Origin: Ignavibacteriaceae bacterium
GTDB lineage: Bacteria; Bacteroidota; Ignavibacteria; Ignavibacteriales; Ignavibacteriaceae
Length of the DNA: 7,695 nucleotides
Direction: 5' to 3'
Assembly (NCBI GenBank): GCA_022865965.1
Contig: JALHTS010000210.1
Span: forward strand, 1-7,695
Numbering within the stretch: position 1 is the first letter of the stretch; the number at the start of each line of letters is the position of its first letter. Position numbers and translations under genes: made by a program. Shown piece after piece: positions 1 to 6,966 of this stretch. The notes beneath the pieces are model-generated. The model did no database searches. It was not told the DNA's origin and was given only the letters and a program-made list of their open reading frames with translations.

Positions 1-945
1 GGCACTCCTTCGTTGATGAATGCAAATTACATTAAGCAAATTCTTGATGAACTGAATAATAATTTTTCAATATTGCCGGAAGCTGAGATCACGCTGGAAA
101 CTAATCCCGGAACCGTTAATTACAATAAATTGAGAGAATTTAGACAATCGGGAATAAACAGAATCAGTATCGGTATTCAATCTTTTAATGAAGATGATTT
201 AAAATTCCTCACTAGAATTCACGACAAAGAAACGGCAATTCAAACCGTTCATAATGCTTCAGAAGCAGGATTTGAAAATATCAGCATCGATTTGATTTTT
301 AATCTGCCATATCAAACAAAAGAAAAATGGATTTCTAATCTTGATATAACTTTGTCCCTTCCGATTAAACACATCTCTGCGTACAGTTTAATTCTTGAGC
401 AAGGCACAATACTGAACAAAATGGTTTTAGATGGAAAAGTAAAAATTCAAGATGACGATTATGATGCCGAACTTTATGAAATAACAATTGATCATTTTGA
501 AAAAGCCGGATATATTCAATATGAAGTTTCTAATTTTTCAAAGCCTGGTTTTGAATGTGTTCATAACAAAGCATACTGGAAACATCGCGAGTATATTGGA
601 TTCGGAACCTCCGCACATTCTTTTGTTGAAGGAAAACGCTGGTGGAATTTTTCAAGCTTAAAAAGATATATTGCTGAAGTTGAAAAGAATAATCACGCTG
701 TAATGAATTCAGAAGTATTAACCGATGAGCAAATACACGATGAATACGTAATGCTTGCACTCAGAAGTAATGGACTTAATACAAATGAATACGCCAATAA
801 ATTCAATAACGATTGGATAAAGAAAAATTATGATTATTTTGAATCATTAAAGAAAGAAAATTTTCTTGAAACAAATAGCAATCTCATCAAATTGACAAAA
901 AAAGGATATGCGGTTTGCGATGAGATTTTAAAGAACATTTTATAA
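1..945 (+). CDS. hemW: Radical-SAM heme chaperone HemW, 5' end outside the window
   Basis: The reading frame is open from base 1, so the gene starts upstream; the visible part is 314 codons plus TAA. It opens with GTPSL, the end of the GGGTPSLL block of HemW/HemN-like radical SAM proteins. About 60 N-terminal residues, including the CxxxCxxC cluster motif, should therefore lie outside the window. Family blocks follow in order: ETNPG, GINRISIGIQSF, DLIFNLPYQT, HISAYSLILEQGT and YEVSNFSKPG. HNKAYW at visible residues 188-193 matches the HNxxYW motif associated with heme binding in HemW, which separates it from the oxidase HemN. The end resembles the HemN C-terminal domain. HemW is a cytoplasmic protein that binds heme and is thought to hand it to respiratory enzymes; it is often mislabelled coproporphyrinogen III oxidase. 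The TTG/ATG at 13-18 is internal, not the start. The next gene begins 9 bp downstream, suggesting cotranscription. Confidence 0.93.
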   Translation, partial: GTPSLMNANYIKQILDELNNNFSILPEAEITLETNPGTVNYNKLREFRQSGINRISIGIQSFNEDDLKFLTRIHDKETAIQTVHNASEAGFENISIDLIFNLPYQTKEKWISNLDITLSLPIKHISAYSLILEQGTILNKMVLDGKVKIQDDDYDAELYEITIDHFEKAGYIQYEVSNFSKPGFECVHNKAYWKHREYIGFGTSAHSFVEGKRWWNFSSLKRYIAEVEKNNHAVMNSEVLTDEQIHDEYVMLALRSNGLNTNEYANKFNNDWIKKNYDYFESLKKENFLETNSNLIKLTKKGYAVCDEILKNIL

Positions 946-954
946 GATATTTTT

Positions 955-2178
955 ATGTTAAAATTAAAACTTCACTGGCAAATTATTATTGCATTCATTG
1001 TCGCAATTATATTGGGATTAACAATTCCTCAATATGCTGATTATGTACGATGGCTTGGCGATCTGTTTCTCCGTGCTTTGAAACTTATAATCGTTCCGCT
1101 TATTCTTACTTCTATAGTTTCGGGTGTTACAAATATCGGAGGCGCTCAAAGTCTCGGCAGGCTTGGCTTAAAAACGATCTCATACTATTTAATGACAAGT
1201 TTGTTTGCAATCATAACCGGGTTGATTTTAGTTAATCTAATTAAACCGGGAATTGGTGCTGATCTGGGATTTCAAATGGAAGTTCCGGAATTAACTGCTG
1301 TTTCCGGAGGAGTCGGAAATATTGTAATGAGAATTATTCCGACAAATATTTTTTCTGCTTTAGTAGAAGCTGATATGTTGGCAATAATTTTCTTTTCAAT
1401 TCTATTCGGCTATTTCATTACAAAAGTTGAAAGTAAATATTCTGTTTTTATGATCGACTTATTCAATGCCAGCTTTGAAGTTATGATGAAACTTACTTCA
1501 TTCATAATAAAATTTGCGCCGATTGGAATTTTGGGAATTGTTACAGGAGTAGTTGCTGACCAGGCTGCTGATAAATCAAAACTTTTAAATATGGTTGAGC
1601 ATCTCGGTATTTATATGTTAACCGTACTTGGAGGATTGACTTTTCACGCATTTGTTACTCTCCCGCTGATCTTAAAATTTATTGCAAAGGTTCATCCGTT
1701 TGAACATTTAAAAGCAATGTCTCTTCCGCTTATTACTGCATTTTCAACTTCATCTTCCTCTGCTACTTTACCGTTAACGATGGATGCAATTGAAAATAAT
1801 GCGGGTGTTTCAAATAAAATTACCAGCTTCGTACTTCCACTCGGGGCAACTGTTAATATGGATGGCACGGCACTTTATGAATGCGTCGCGGCAATGTTCA
1901 TTGCACAAGCTTATGGAATTGAACTGTCTTTTATTCAACAAATGATAGTAGTAATAACTGCTCTCTTAGCTTCTATTGGTGCTGCAGGTATTCCAATGGC
2001 CGGACTAGTTATGATATCTGTTGTACTTACTGCCGTTGGTCTCCCGCTTGAAGGCGTAGGATTAATCCTTGCTGTTGACAGAATTCTCGATATGTGTAGA
2101 ACCACTGTTAATGTGTTTAGTGATACCTGCGGTGCAGTTACTATTGCAAAATCTGAAGGTGAAATTTTAAAAGTTTAG
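955..2178 (+). CDS. Sodium:dicarboxylate/amino-acid symporter (DAACS family), probable glutamate/aspartate transporter
   Basis: This 407-residue inner-membrane protein has the usual length of bacterial GltP/GltT/DctA relatives. Hydrophobic segments begin at residues 8-24 and 36-58. The serine-rich hairpin-1 tip is FSTSSSSATLP (263-273), followed by NMDGT (301-305), the sodium-binding motif of helix 7. The hairpin-2 tip is SIGAAGIP (340-347). The helix 8 signature is D375, D379, R382, T383 and N386. In the archaeal homologue GltPh the equivalent residues bind substrate, and the equivalent of R382 pairs with the side-chain carboxylate of aspartate or glutamate. Family knowledge therefore predicts sodium- or proton-coupled uptake of an acidic amino acid, with C4-dicarboxylate as the alternative. 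No Shine-Dalgarno sequence precedes the ATG, and the 9 bp gap to hemW suggests translation from a shared transcript. The exact substrate cannot be read from sequence alone. Confidence 0.95.
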   Translation: MLKLKLHWQIIIAFIVAIILGLTIPQYADYVRWLGDLFLRALKLIIVPLILTSIVSGVTNIGGAQSLGRLGLKTISYYLMTSLFAIITGLILVNLIKPGIGADLGFQMEVPELTAVSGGVGNIVMRIIPTNIFSALVEADMLAIIFFSILFGYFITKVESKYSVFMIDLFNASFEVMMKLTSFIIKFAPIGILGIVTGVVADQAADKSKLLNMVEHLGIYMLTVLGGLTFHAFVTLPLILKFIAKVHPFEHLKAMSLPLITAFSTSSSSATLPLTMDAIENNAGVSNKITSFVLPLGATVNMDGTALYECVAAMFIAQAYGIELSFIQQMIVVITALLASIGAAGIPMAGLVMISVVLTAVGLPLEGVGLILAVDRILDMCRTTVNVFSDTCGAVTIAKSEGEILKV

Positions 2179-2222
2179 TTTGTTAGTGGAGTTTTTCTCC
2201 GTTCTATTCTGAACAAAATATT

Positions 2223-3080
2223 ATGAACAACAAAACCTGTCTTATAACCGGAGCAACTTCCGGAATTGGTAAATCGACTGCAATTGCATTAGCTAAGCTC
2301 GGCTTCATTTTGATTCTAACTGCAAGAAGTGATGACAAGGGATTTGAACTGGTTAACAAACTGCAAAAAAAATATAAAGTTCAAGCTGAGTTTATTAAAA
2401 CAGATATCTCATCACTTAAAGAAGTAAAGCAACTTTCAGAACAAATAAAACAAAAGTATGGCAGGATTGATGTACTTATTAATAATGCAGGATCAAGATT
2501 TGCTGATTATAAAAAAAGTGTTGACGGCATTGAACTTACTTTTGCAACAAATCATCTGGGACATTTTTATCTAACACTCCTTTTAATTGATTTACTAAAA
2601 AAATCTTCATCTGCACGAATAATAAATGTTTCTTCATCTGCACATTTAGGAAAATCAATCGATTTTGAGAATATTGCTAATCCCAAAAATTATGAAAGAA
2701 GAGAAGCTTACGGACAATCTAAGCTTGCAAATGTTTTATTTACTTATGCACTTGCCCGGCAACTAATAAAATCAGAAATAACAGTTAACGCTTTAGACCC
2801 TGGTGGAGTTGCATCAAATCTTGGAAGAAATGATGGATTAATTTCCTGGACAAAACATATTGGTTATTATCTTGTAAAACGTGAATTGCTTACTCCAAAA
2901 CAAGGTGCAGCAACAAGTGTTTATCTCACATCATCTCCTAAAGTTGCAGGTGTTACAGGAAAATATTTTTATCTTAAAAAAGAAAAGAAATCTTCACCGG
3001 AATCGTATGATGAAGAAGCAGCTAAAAAATTATGGGATTTAAGTTTAAAGATTTGCGGAATGGAAGATCAAACGATATAG
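2223..3080 (+). CDS. Short-chain dehydrogenase/reductase, retinol-dehydrogenase-like group
   Basis: This 285-residue protein is a complete Rossmann-fold SDR. The cofactor motif is TGATSGIG (9-16). R35, just after the second strand, favours NADP(H). NNAG (87-90), NHLGHFYLT, a serine block SSS (137-139) and YGQSK (163-167, Tyr163 and Lys167 catalytic) follow. DPGG (192-195) sits where relatives usually have HPG. The order NVSS-x-AH, then a long gap to YxxSKLANVLF, is typical of the retinol dehydrogenase/WWOX/protochlorophyllide-reductase-like branch rather than classical FabG. The substrate is unknown; bacterial members are usually annotated only as oxidoreductases. The protein is probably cytoplasmic, with no signal peptide. 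It lies 44 bp after the symporter in the same direction, so readthrough is possible, but no functional link is evident. The ATG has no Shine-Dalgarno sequence, only an A-rich leader. No clear plus-strand terminator follows. Confidence 0.93.
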   Translation: MNNKTCLITGATSGIGKSTAIALAKLGFILILTARSDDKGFELVNKLQKKYKVQAEFIKTDISSLKEVKQLSEQIKQKYGRIDVLINNAGSRFADYKKSVDGIELTFATNHLGHFYLTLLLIDLLKKSSSARIINVSSSAHLGKSIDFENIANPKNYERREAYGQSKLANVLFTYALARQLIKSEITVNALDPGGVASNLGRNDGLISWTKHIGYYLVKRELLTPKQGAATSVYLTSSPKVAGVTGKYFYLKKEKKSSPESYDEEAAKKLWDLSLKICGMEDQTI

Positions 3081-3170
3081 TGGGTATCGAACATCACTAA
3101 AAAAGTTACGGTTTTTGCTGGAATGACACTACTAACTTTGTTTTATTAATTTACGTTTCTTAAATGAATA

Positions 3171-3200
3171 TAAAAAAGGCGATCATTTCTGACCGCCTTA
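3171..3200 (-). terminator. Intrinsic terminator of the glutamate dehydrogenase gene
   Basis: On the minus strand, AAGGCG (3199-3194) pairs with CGCCTT (3181-3176). An inner GTC/GAT-type stem (three pairs beyond one A-C mismatch) closes a four-base loop. The stem runs directly into TTTTTTATA, the U-tract expected of a rho-independent terminator for minus-strand transcription. It lies 33-62 bp past the stop codon at 3233. On the plus strand the hairpin is followed by only AAATCTTT, so it should be a weak stop for the convergent dehydrogenase gene. Confidence 0.8.
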
Positions 3201-3232
3201 AATCTTTCCTAATAATTCCAGATTCTTAACTA

Positions 3233-4573
3233 TTATACCAGACCCTGGTCAAGCATTGCATCAGCAACTTTTAAGAAACCAGCGATGTTTGCACCATTAA
3301 CATAATTTCCAGGTGTTCCATATTTTTCAGCGGTTGTAACACATGTATCGTGGATTCTGAACATTATTTCGTGTAATCTTTTATCAACTTCTTCTCTTGG
3401 CCAAGGTAATCTCATACTATTCTGCGACATTTCAAGTCCTGATGTAGCAACACCGCCTGCATTAGAAGCTTTACCGGGCGCATAAAGAATTCCGGCTTCT
3501 GCAAATACTTTGTAACCTTCAATTGTAGTTGGCATATTAGCGCCTTCACATACGCACATACATCCGTTTTTAATAAGTGTCTTTGCATCATCTTCATAAA
3601 TTTCATTTTGAGTTGCACAAGGAAGTGCAACATCAACCTTAACTTCCCATGGTTTTTTACCGGGGAAAAATTCTACTTTAAATTCTTTTGAATAATCTTC
3701 AACTGCATCTTTATTACTTGAGCGAAGTTTTAACATATAATCAACCTTTTCACCTTTTACACCATCCGGATCATAAATAAAACCATCTGGACCGGAGAGA
3801 GTAACCACTTTACCACCGAGATCATTAACTTTCTGAGCAGCACCCCAAGCAACGTTTCCAAATCCAGATATAGCAACTATTTTACCATCAAAAGAAGTTT
3901 CCTTGGTTTTTAACATTTCCTGAGCAAAATAAACACAGCCAAATCCTGTAGCTTCCGGACGAATAAGTGAACCGCCCCAATTTATTCCTTTACCAGTAAG
4001 CACGCCGGTAAATTCATTTTTTAATCTTTTATACTGCCCGAACAGATAACCAATTTCTTTTCCACCGACTCCAATATCACCTGCGGGAACATCAGTATTA
4101 GCACCAATATGCCGGAAAAGTTCTATCATAAAGCTCTGGCAGAATCTCATAATTTCATGATCACTTTTTCCTTTAGGATCGAAATCAGAACCACCTTTAC
4201 CTCCGCCCATAGGAAGAGTTGTTAAACTGTTTTTAAATACCTGCTCGAATGCCAAGAACTTCAAGATACCAAGAGTCACAGAAGGGTGAAATCTTAATCC
4301 ACCTTTGTATGGACCAATAGCGCTATTCATTTCAATTCTATAACCGCGGTTAATATGAATTTCTCCCTGATCATCCATCCACGGAACACGGAACATAATC
4401 ACTCTTTCCGGTTCAACCATTCTTTCAAGTATTTTCATTGAACGGTACTCCGGATGACGTTCAAGAACAAGTTCTAATGATTCCAAAACTTCTTCAACTG
4501 CCTGATGGAATTCAGGTTCGTTAGAATTTTTTGCTTTAACATCCGCTAATAATTTTTTTGTATAGTCGGTCAT
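3233..4573 (-). CDS. gdhA: Glutamate dehydrogenase, hexameric 50 kDa class, residues suggest NAD preference
   Basis: This 446-residue cytoplasmic enzyme interconverts glutamate with 2-oxoglutarate and ammonia. Its length fits the small hexameric class (about 445-450). Substrate and catalytic residues are in place: K90 in PYKGGLRFHP, K114, K126 in PMGGGKGG, D166 in PAGDIG and S378 in the GGVATSG block. The Rossmann fingerprint is SGFGNVA (236-242). PCATQNE (318-324) and EGANMPTT (343-350) are conserved. F238, P262 and D263 (in LSGPDG) match the residues recalled as setting NAD specificity in Clostridium symbiosum GDH, whereas NADP-specific enzymes such as E. coli GdhA carry serines or basic residues there. 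An automatic 'NADP-specific' label may therefore be wrong; dual use is possible. The start is supported by AGAGG six bases upstream of the ATG. It is convergent with the SDR gene, divergent from the nucleotidase gene, and probably monocistronic. Confidence 0.96.
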   Translation of the reverse strand: MTDYTKKLLADVKAKNSNEPEFHQAVEEVLESLELVLERHPEYRSMKILERMVEPERVIMFRVPWMDDQGEIHINRGYRIEMNSAIGPYKGGLRFHPSVTLGILKFLAFEQVFKNSLTTLPMGGGKGGSDFDPKGKSDHEIMRFCQSFMIELFRHIGANTDVPAGDIGVGGKEIGYLFGQYKRLKNEFTGVLTGKGINWGGSLIRPEATGFGCVYFAQEMLKTKETSFDGKIVAISGFGNVAWGAAQKVNDLGGKVVTLSGPDGFIYDPDGVKGEKVDYMLKLRSSNKDAVEDYSKEFKVEFFPGKKPWEVKVDVALPCATQNEIYEDDAKTLIKNGCMCVCEGANMPTTIEGYKVFAEAGILYAPGKASNAGGVATSGLEMSQNSMRLPWPREEVDKRLHEIMFRIHDTCVTTAEKYGTPGNYVNGANIAGFLKVADAMLDQGLV

Positions 4574-4579
4574 ACTAAA

Positions 4580-4584
4580 CCTCT
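4580..4584 (-). promoter_or_regulatory. Ribosome binding site of gdhA
   Basis: On the minus strand AAAAGAGG ends six bases before the ATG at 4573. This supports that start and contrasts with the absence of such a site at the symporter and SDR starts. Confidence 0.65.
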
Positions 4585-4610
4585 TTTAATGTGGTATTAA
4601 GAAAATATTT

Positions 4611-4630
4611 ACCGCCGTTCAGGGAGCGGT
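4611..4630. repeat. GC-rich inverted repeat upstream of gdhA
   Basis: ACCGC (4611-4615) and GCGGT (4626-4630) are perfect inverted arms around a 10-base spacer, 38-57 bp upstream of the gdhA start. It is the only GC-rich patch in an otherwise very AT-rich intergenic region. It could be an operator half-site pair or a small hairpin in the gdhA leader. Five-base arms are short, so chance cannot be excluded. Confidence 0.4.
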
Positions 4631-4931
4631 TAAATGTAAATGATGAATTAAGTGATAATTATGAACAAAAACTGTTTTCAGAACTCAAAATGATCGGGAG
4701 CAAAAACTAATCTTACAAAGGAAATTCAGCATAAAACAGAATAATATTTGCTCAAAGCATTAACTGCCCTAATAAAATTTTTCCTGTATCAAAATTAGTA
4801 AATATTTAGTTTAAAAATAACAGAATTGTAAGATTATCTTCAAAATTATATAAAAAATGCTGTTTGATTGGTTAAAATTTGATTGCCTGTGATTTGGAAC
4901 AAACCGATTTTGTATTCAAATATATTTAATT

Positions 4932-4947
4932 CAAAAGATCTCTTTTG
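4932..4947. repeat. 16-bp inverted repeat upstream of the nucleotidase gene, possible operator
   Basis: CAAAAGATCTCTTTTG has perfect 7-base arms (CAAAAGA / TCTTTTG) around a 2-base centre. It is about 75 bp before the ATG at 5022, a typical distance for a regulator binding site. Its second arm overlaps TTGCTT (4945-4950), a weak -35-like hexamer. A second, purely AT inverted pair lies just downstream: ATTAAAA (4951-4957) and TTTTAAT (4970-4976). The operator role is inference. Confidence 0.45.
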
Positions 4948-5021
4948 CTTATTAAAATTCAGATCGCCTTTTTAATTATCTCTTTATTATCTTGCCAAAC
5001 AAAAATCAACAGGATTTATAA

Positions 5022-6788
5022 ATGTTAAAGAAATTATTTATTGCGTTTTGCATAAGCTTATTATGTCTTGCATCACTTTCTGCACAAACAATAAATCTTA
5101 AAATAATAGAAACAAGTGATGTACATGGAGCAATATTTCCTTATGATCTTAGAAATAACAGATCGACAAACTCTTCATTAGCTCAAGTGACGACATATCT
5201 TAAACAAGAAAGAGCAGAGGAAAATCAACATGTAATTCTACTTGATAATGGTGATATTCTTCAAGGTGACCCTGTCGTTTATTATTACAATTTCGAAAAA
5301 ACAGACACAATTCATATTTATGCAGATGTAATGAACTATATGCAATACGATGCTGCTACGATCGGCAACCACGATATTGAACCCGGACATGATGTTTATG
5401 ATAAATTTAAATTAGAGCTTGACTTTCCGTGGATGGCTGCAAATGCGGTTGATAATAATACAAGCGACCCATATTTCAAACCATACACTTTAATTGAAAA
5501 AGACGGAATTAAAATTGCTGTTCTTGGAATAATTACACCTGCGATCCCACAATGGCTTCCCGAACAGATTTGGAAAGGAATGCATTTTGAGGATATGATT
5601 GAGTCAGCTCAAAAATGGATAAAAATAATTAAGCAGAATGAACAACCCGATTTGATGATAGGACTTTTCCATGCGGGTGTTGATTTTACATATAACGATC
5701 AGAATGAAAATACTTATAAAAATGAAAACGCTTCTCGTCTTGTTGCCGAAAAAGTTCCGGGATTTGATATTGTGTTTGTTGGTCATGATCACACCGGATG
5801 GAACTTTACAACAACAAATACAAATAATGACACGGTATTGATTCTGGGAACATTAGCCGGCGCAAGAACTATTACTGTTGCAAATGTTGAAATGGAATTC
5901 GATAAAACCTGTAGACAGTGGAATAAAGAAAAAATTAACGGTGAGGTGATTCAGATAAAGGACTTTGAACCGGATAAAGATTTTATGAACAAATTTTCTC
6001 TTTCGTTCGAAGAAGTTAAAGAATATGTGGAAAGACCAATCGGTTATTTTGAAAAAACCATTTCATCAAAAGAGTCATTATTCGGTCCTTCAGAATTTGT
6101 TGATCTGATTCATACGATCCAACTTGAAATATCCGGAGCGGATATTTCTTTCACGGCACCGTTATTGTTTAATGCAGAGATTAAAGAAGGAAATGTTTTT
6201 GTTAGAGATATGTTCAATCTTTACAGGTACGAAAACCTTCTTTACACAATGGAGTTAAGCGGAAAGGAAATAAAAGATTTTCTTGAGTATTCTTACGAAG
6301 GATGGTTCAATCAAATGAAAGATGAAAACGATCATTTATTAAATTTTGCTAAAGATGATAAAGGAAATATTAGGTACTCGGAAAGAAATCAAGCACCTGA
6401 ATTAAAAGAAAGATTTTATAATTATGAATCTGCAGCAGGAATAAATTATACCGTTGATGTTTCAAAACGTAAAGGACAAAGAGTTTCTATTAAAAGTCTT
6501 TCGGATGGATCGGAATTTGACCTGAACAAGTTATACACTGTTGCAATAAATTCTTATCGCGGCAACGGCGGCGGCGGACATTTAACACGTGGCGTAGGAA
6601 TTAAGCCCGAAGATATTCCGCAGCAAATTATTCAATCTACTGAAAAAGATTTGAGATATTATTTAATGAAATGGATAGAAAAAAAACATAGCATATATCC
6701 ACAGCTTATTGGAAACTGGATAGTAATACCTGAAAACTGGTGGGAAAAAGGAAAAGCGAAGGATTATAAAATTCTCTTTAAGAATTAG
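5022..6788 (+). CDS. Secreted bifunctional metallophosphatase/5'-nucleotidase (UshA/CpdB-like)
   Basis: This 588-residue protein has a signal peptide (residues 1-21, likely cut after LSA), so it acts in the periplasm or outside the cell. The calcineurin-like metallophosphatase domain (about 25-290) shows DVH (33-35), DNGDILQGDP (75-84), GNHD (115-118), FHAG (H217) and GHDH (254-257), the metal-binding set of the family. The C-terminal 5'-nucleotidase domain (about 335-560) binds the nucleoside: ADISFTAPL (373-381), FNLYRYENLLY (398-408) and AINSYRGNGGGG (508-519). The YRYENLLYTMELSGKEI block and SYRGNGGG resemble Bacteroides homologues and CpdB more than UshA, so activity on 2',3'-cyclic nucleotides or nucleoside monophosphates is plausible. 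There is no C-terminal secretion domain or anchor. The start has a modest AGGA seven bases upstream. Probable role: scavenging phosphate and nucleosides. Confidence 0.92.
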   Translation: MLKKLFIAFCISLLCLASLSAQTINLKIIETSDVHGAIFPYDLRNNRSTNSSLAQVTTYLKQERAEENQHVILLDNGDILQGDPVVYYYNFEKTDTIHIYADVMNYMQYDAATIGNHDIEPGHDVYDKFKLELDFPWMAANAVDNNTSDPYFKPYTLIEKDGIKIAVLGIITPAIPQWLPEQIWKGMHFEDMIESAQKWIKIIKQNEQPDLMIGLFHAGVDFTYNDQNENTYKNENASRLVAEKVPGFDIVFVGHDHTGWNFTTTNTNNDTVLILGTLAGARTITVANVEMEFDKTCRQWNKEKINGEVIQIKDFEPDKDFMNKFSLSFEEVKEYVERPIGYFEKTISSKESLFGPSEFVDLIHTIQLEISGADISFTAPLLFNAEIKEGNVFVRDMFNLYRYENLLYTMELSGKEIKDFLEYSYEGWFNQMKDENDHLLNFAKDDKGNIRYSERNQAPELKERFYNYESAAGINYTVDVSKRKGQRVSIKSLSDGSEFDLNKLYTVAINSYRGNGGGGHLTRGVGIKPEDIPQQIIQSTEKDLRYYLMKWIEKKHSIYPQLIGNWIVIPENWWEKGKAKDYKILFKN

Positions 6789-6792
6789 CTGA

Positions 6793-6837
6793 ATTTGATC
6801 GCCAATAAGTGATCGGTGATATATCAACACCAAATTG
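6793..6837. other. Structured sequence after the nucleotidase gene
   Basis: Several complementary segments overlap here. ATCGCC (6799-6804) pairs with GGTGAT (6816-6821) through one G-U pair, and TTG (6796-6798) with CAA (6826-6828) across a bulge. Alternatively AATTTG (6793-6798) pairs with CAAATT (6832-6837). TGATATATCA (6818-6827) is a perfect 10-base palindrome. No T-tract follows, so this is not a standard intrinsic terminator. It may protect the transcript 3' end or bind a protein; its role is uncertain. Confidence 0.35.
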
Positions 6838-6939
6838 CATTAAAACATTAAGAAAAACACACTTCATTAAAATTTAATATTGGATTATTAAACCACTAAG
6901 TGATTCTACCTATCAAAGCTATTGAAATTGGAATAATCA

Positions 6940-6945
6940 TATAAT
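6940..6945 (+). promoter_or_regulatory. Candidate -10 element of the lipoprotein gene
   Basis: TATAAT matches the sigma70 consensus -10 exactly, 21 bases before the ATG at 6967. No -35 hexamer sits at normal spacing; TTGAAA (6922-6927) is only 12 bases away. Transcription starting near 6952 would leave a leader of about 15 bases that just holds the ribosome site. In AT-rich DNA a chance match is likely. Confidence 0.25.
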
Positions 6946-6955
6946 AACCAAAAAT

Positions 6956-6961
6956 AGGAGG
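6956..6961 (+). promoter_or_regulatory. Consensus Shine-Dalgarno site of the lipoprotein gene
   Basis: AGGAGG lies five bases before the ATG at 6967. It is the only full-consensus ribosome site in the window and fixes the start of the following partial gene. Confidence 0.85.
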
Positions 6962-6966
6962 TTAAC

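Larger units (their letters stand above)
4574..5021. other. Divergent intergenic region between gdhA and the nucleotidase gene
   Basis: About 448 bp of AT-rich DNA holds no credible gene; the longest small frames are around ten codons with no supporting start site. It must contain the promoters of both flanking genes. A weak sigma70-like candidate for gdhA on the minus strand is CATAAT (4663-4658) with TTGAGT (4688-4683), but the 19-base spacing is long. No clear -35/-10 pair or Bacteroidetes TAnnTTTG element was found for the plus-strand gene. TTTGATTG occurs twice, at 4863-4870 and 4878-4885. Two inverted repeats are listed separately. Confidence 0.6.

Noticed and set aside
530..760. Short minus-strand frame inside hemW
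   Set aside because: It is antisense to strongly conserved HemW blocks and has no domain or start signal of its own.
2077..2130. Cysteine in DMCRT and FSD in NVFSD of the symporter, against DMGRT and TGD in GltPh
   Set aside because: As recalled, these variants are common in bacterial members of the family, and the key substrate residues D379, R382 and N386 are intact, so no altered function is claimed.
2183..2205. GGAG-TTTTT-CTCC hairpin between the symporter and SDR genes
   Set aside because: The stem has only four good pairs and no following T-run, too weak to call a terminator or attenuator.
3412..3636. Second minus-strand frame inside gdhA
   Set aside because: It is an out-of-frame shadow of conserved glutamate dehydrogenase sequence.
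4857..4892. Eleven-codon plus-strand frame in the divergent intergenic region
   Set aside because: It has no ribosome site and is far too short to support in AT-rich DNA.
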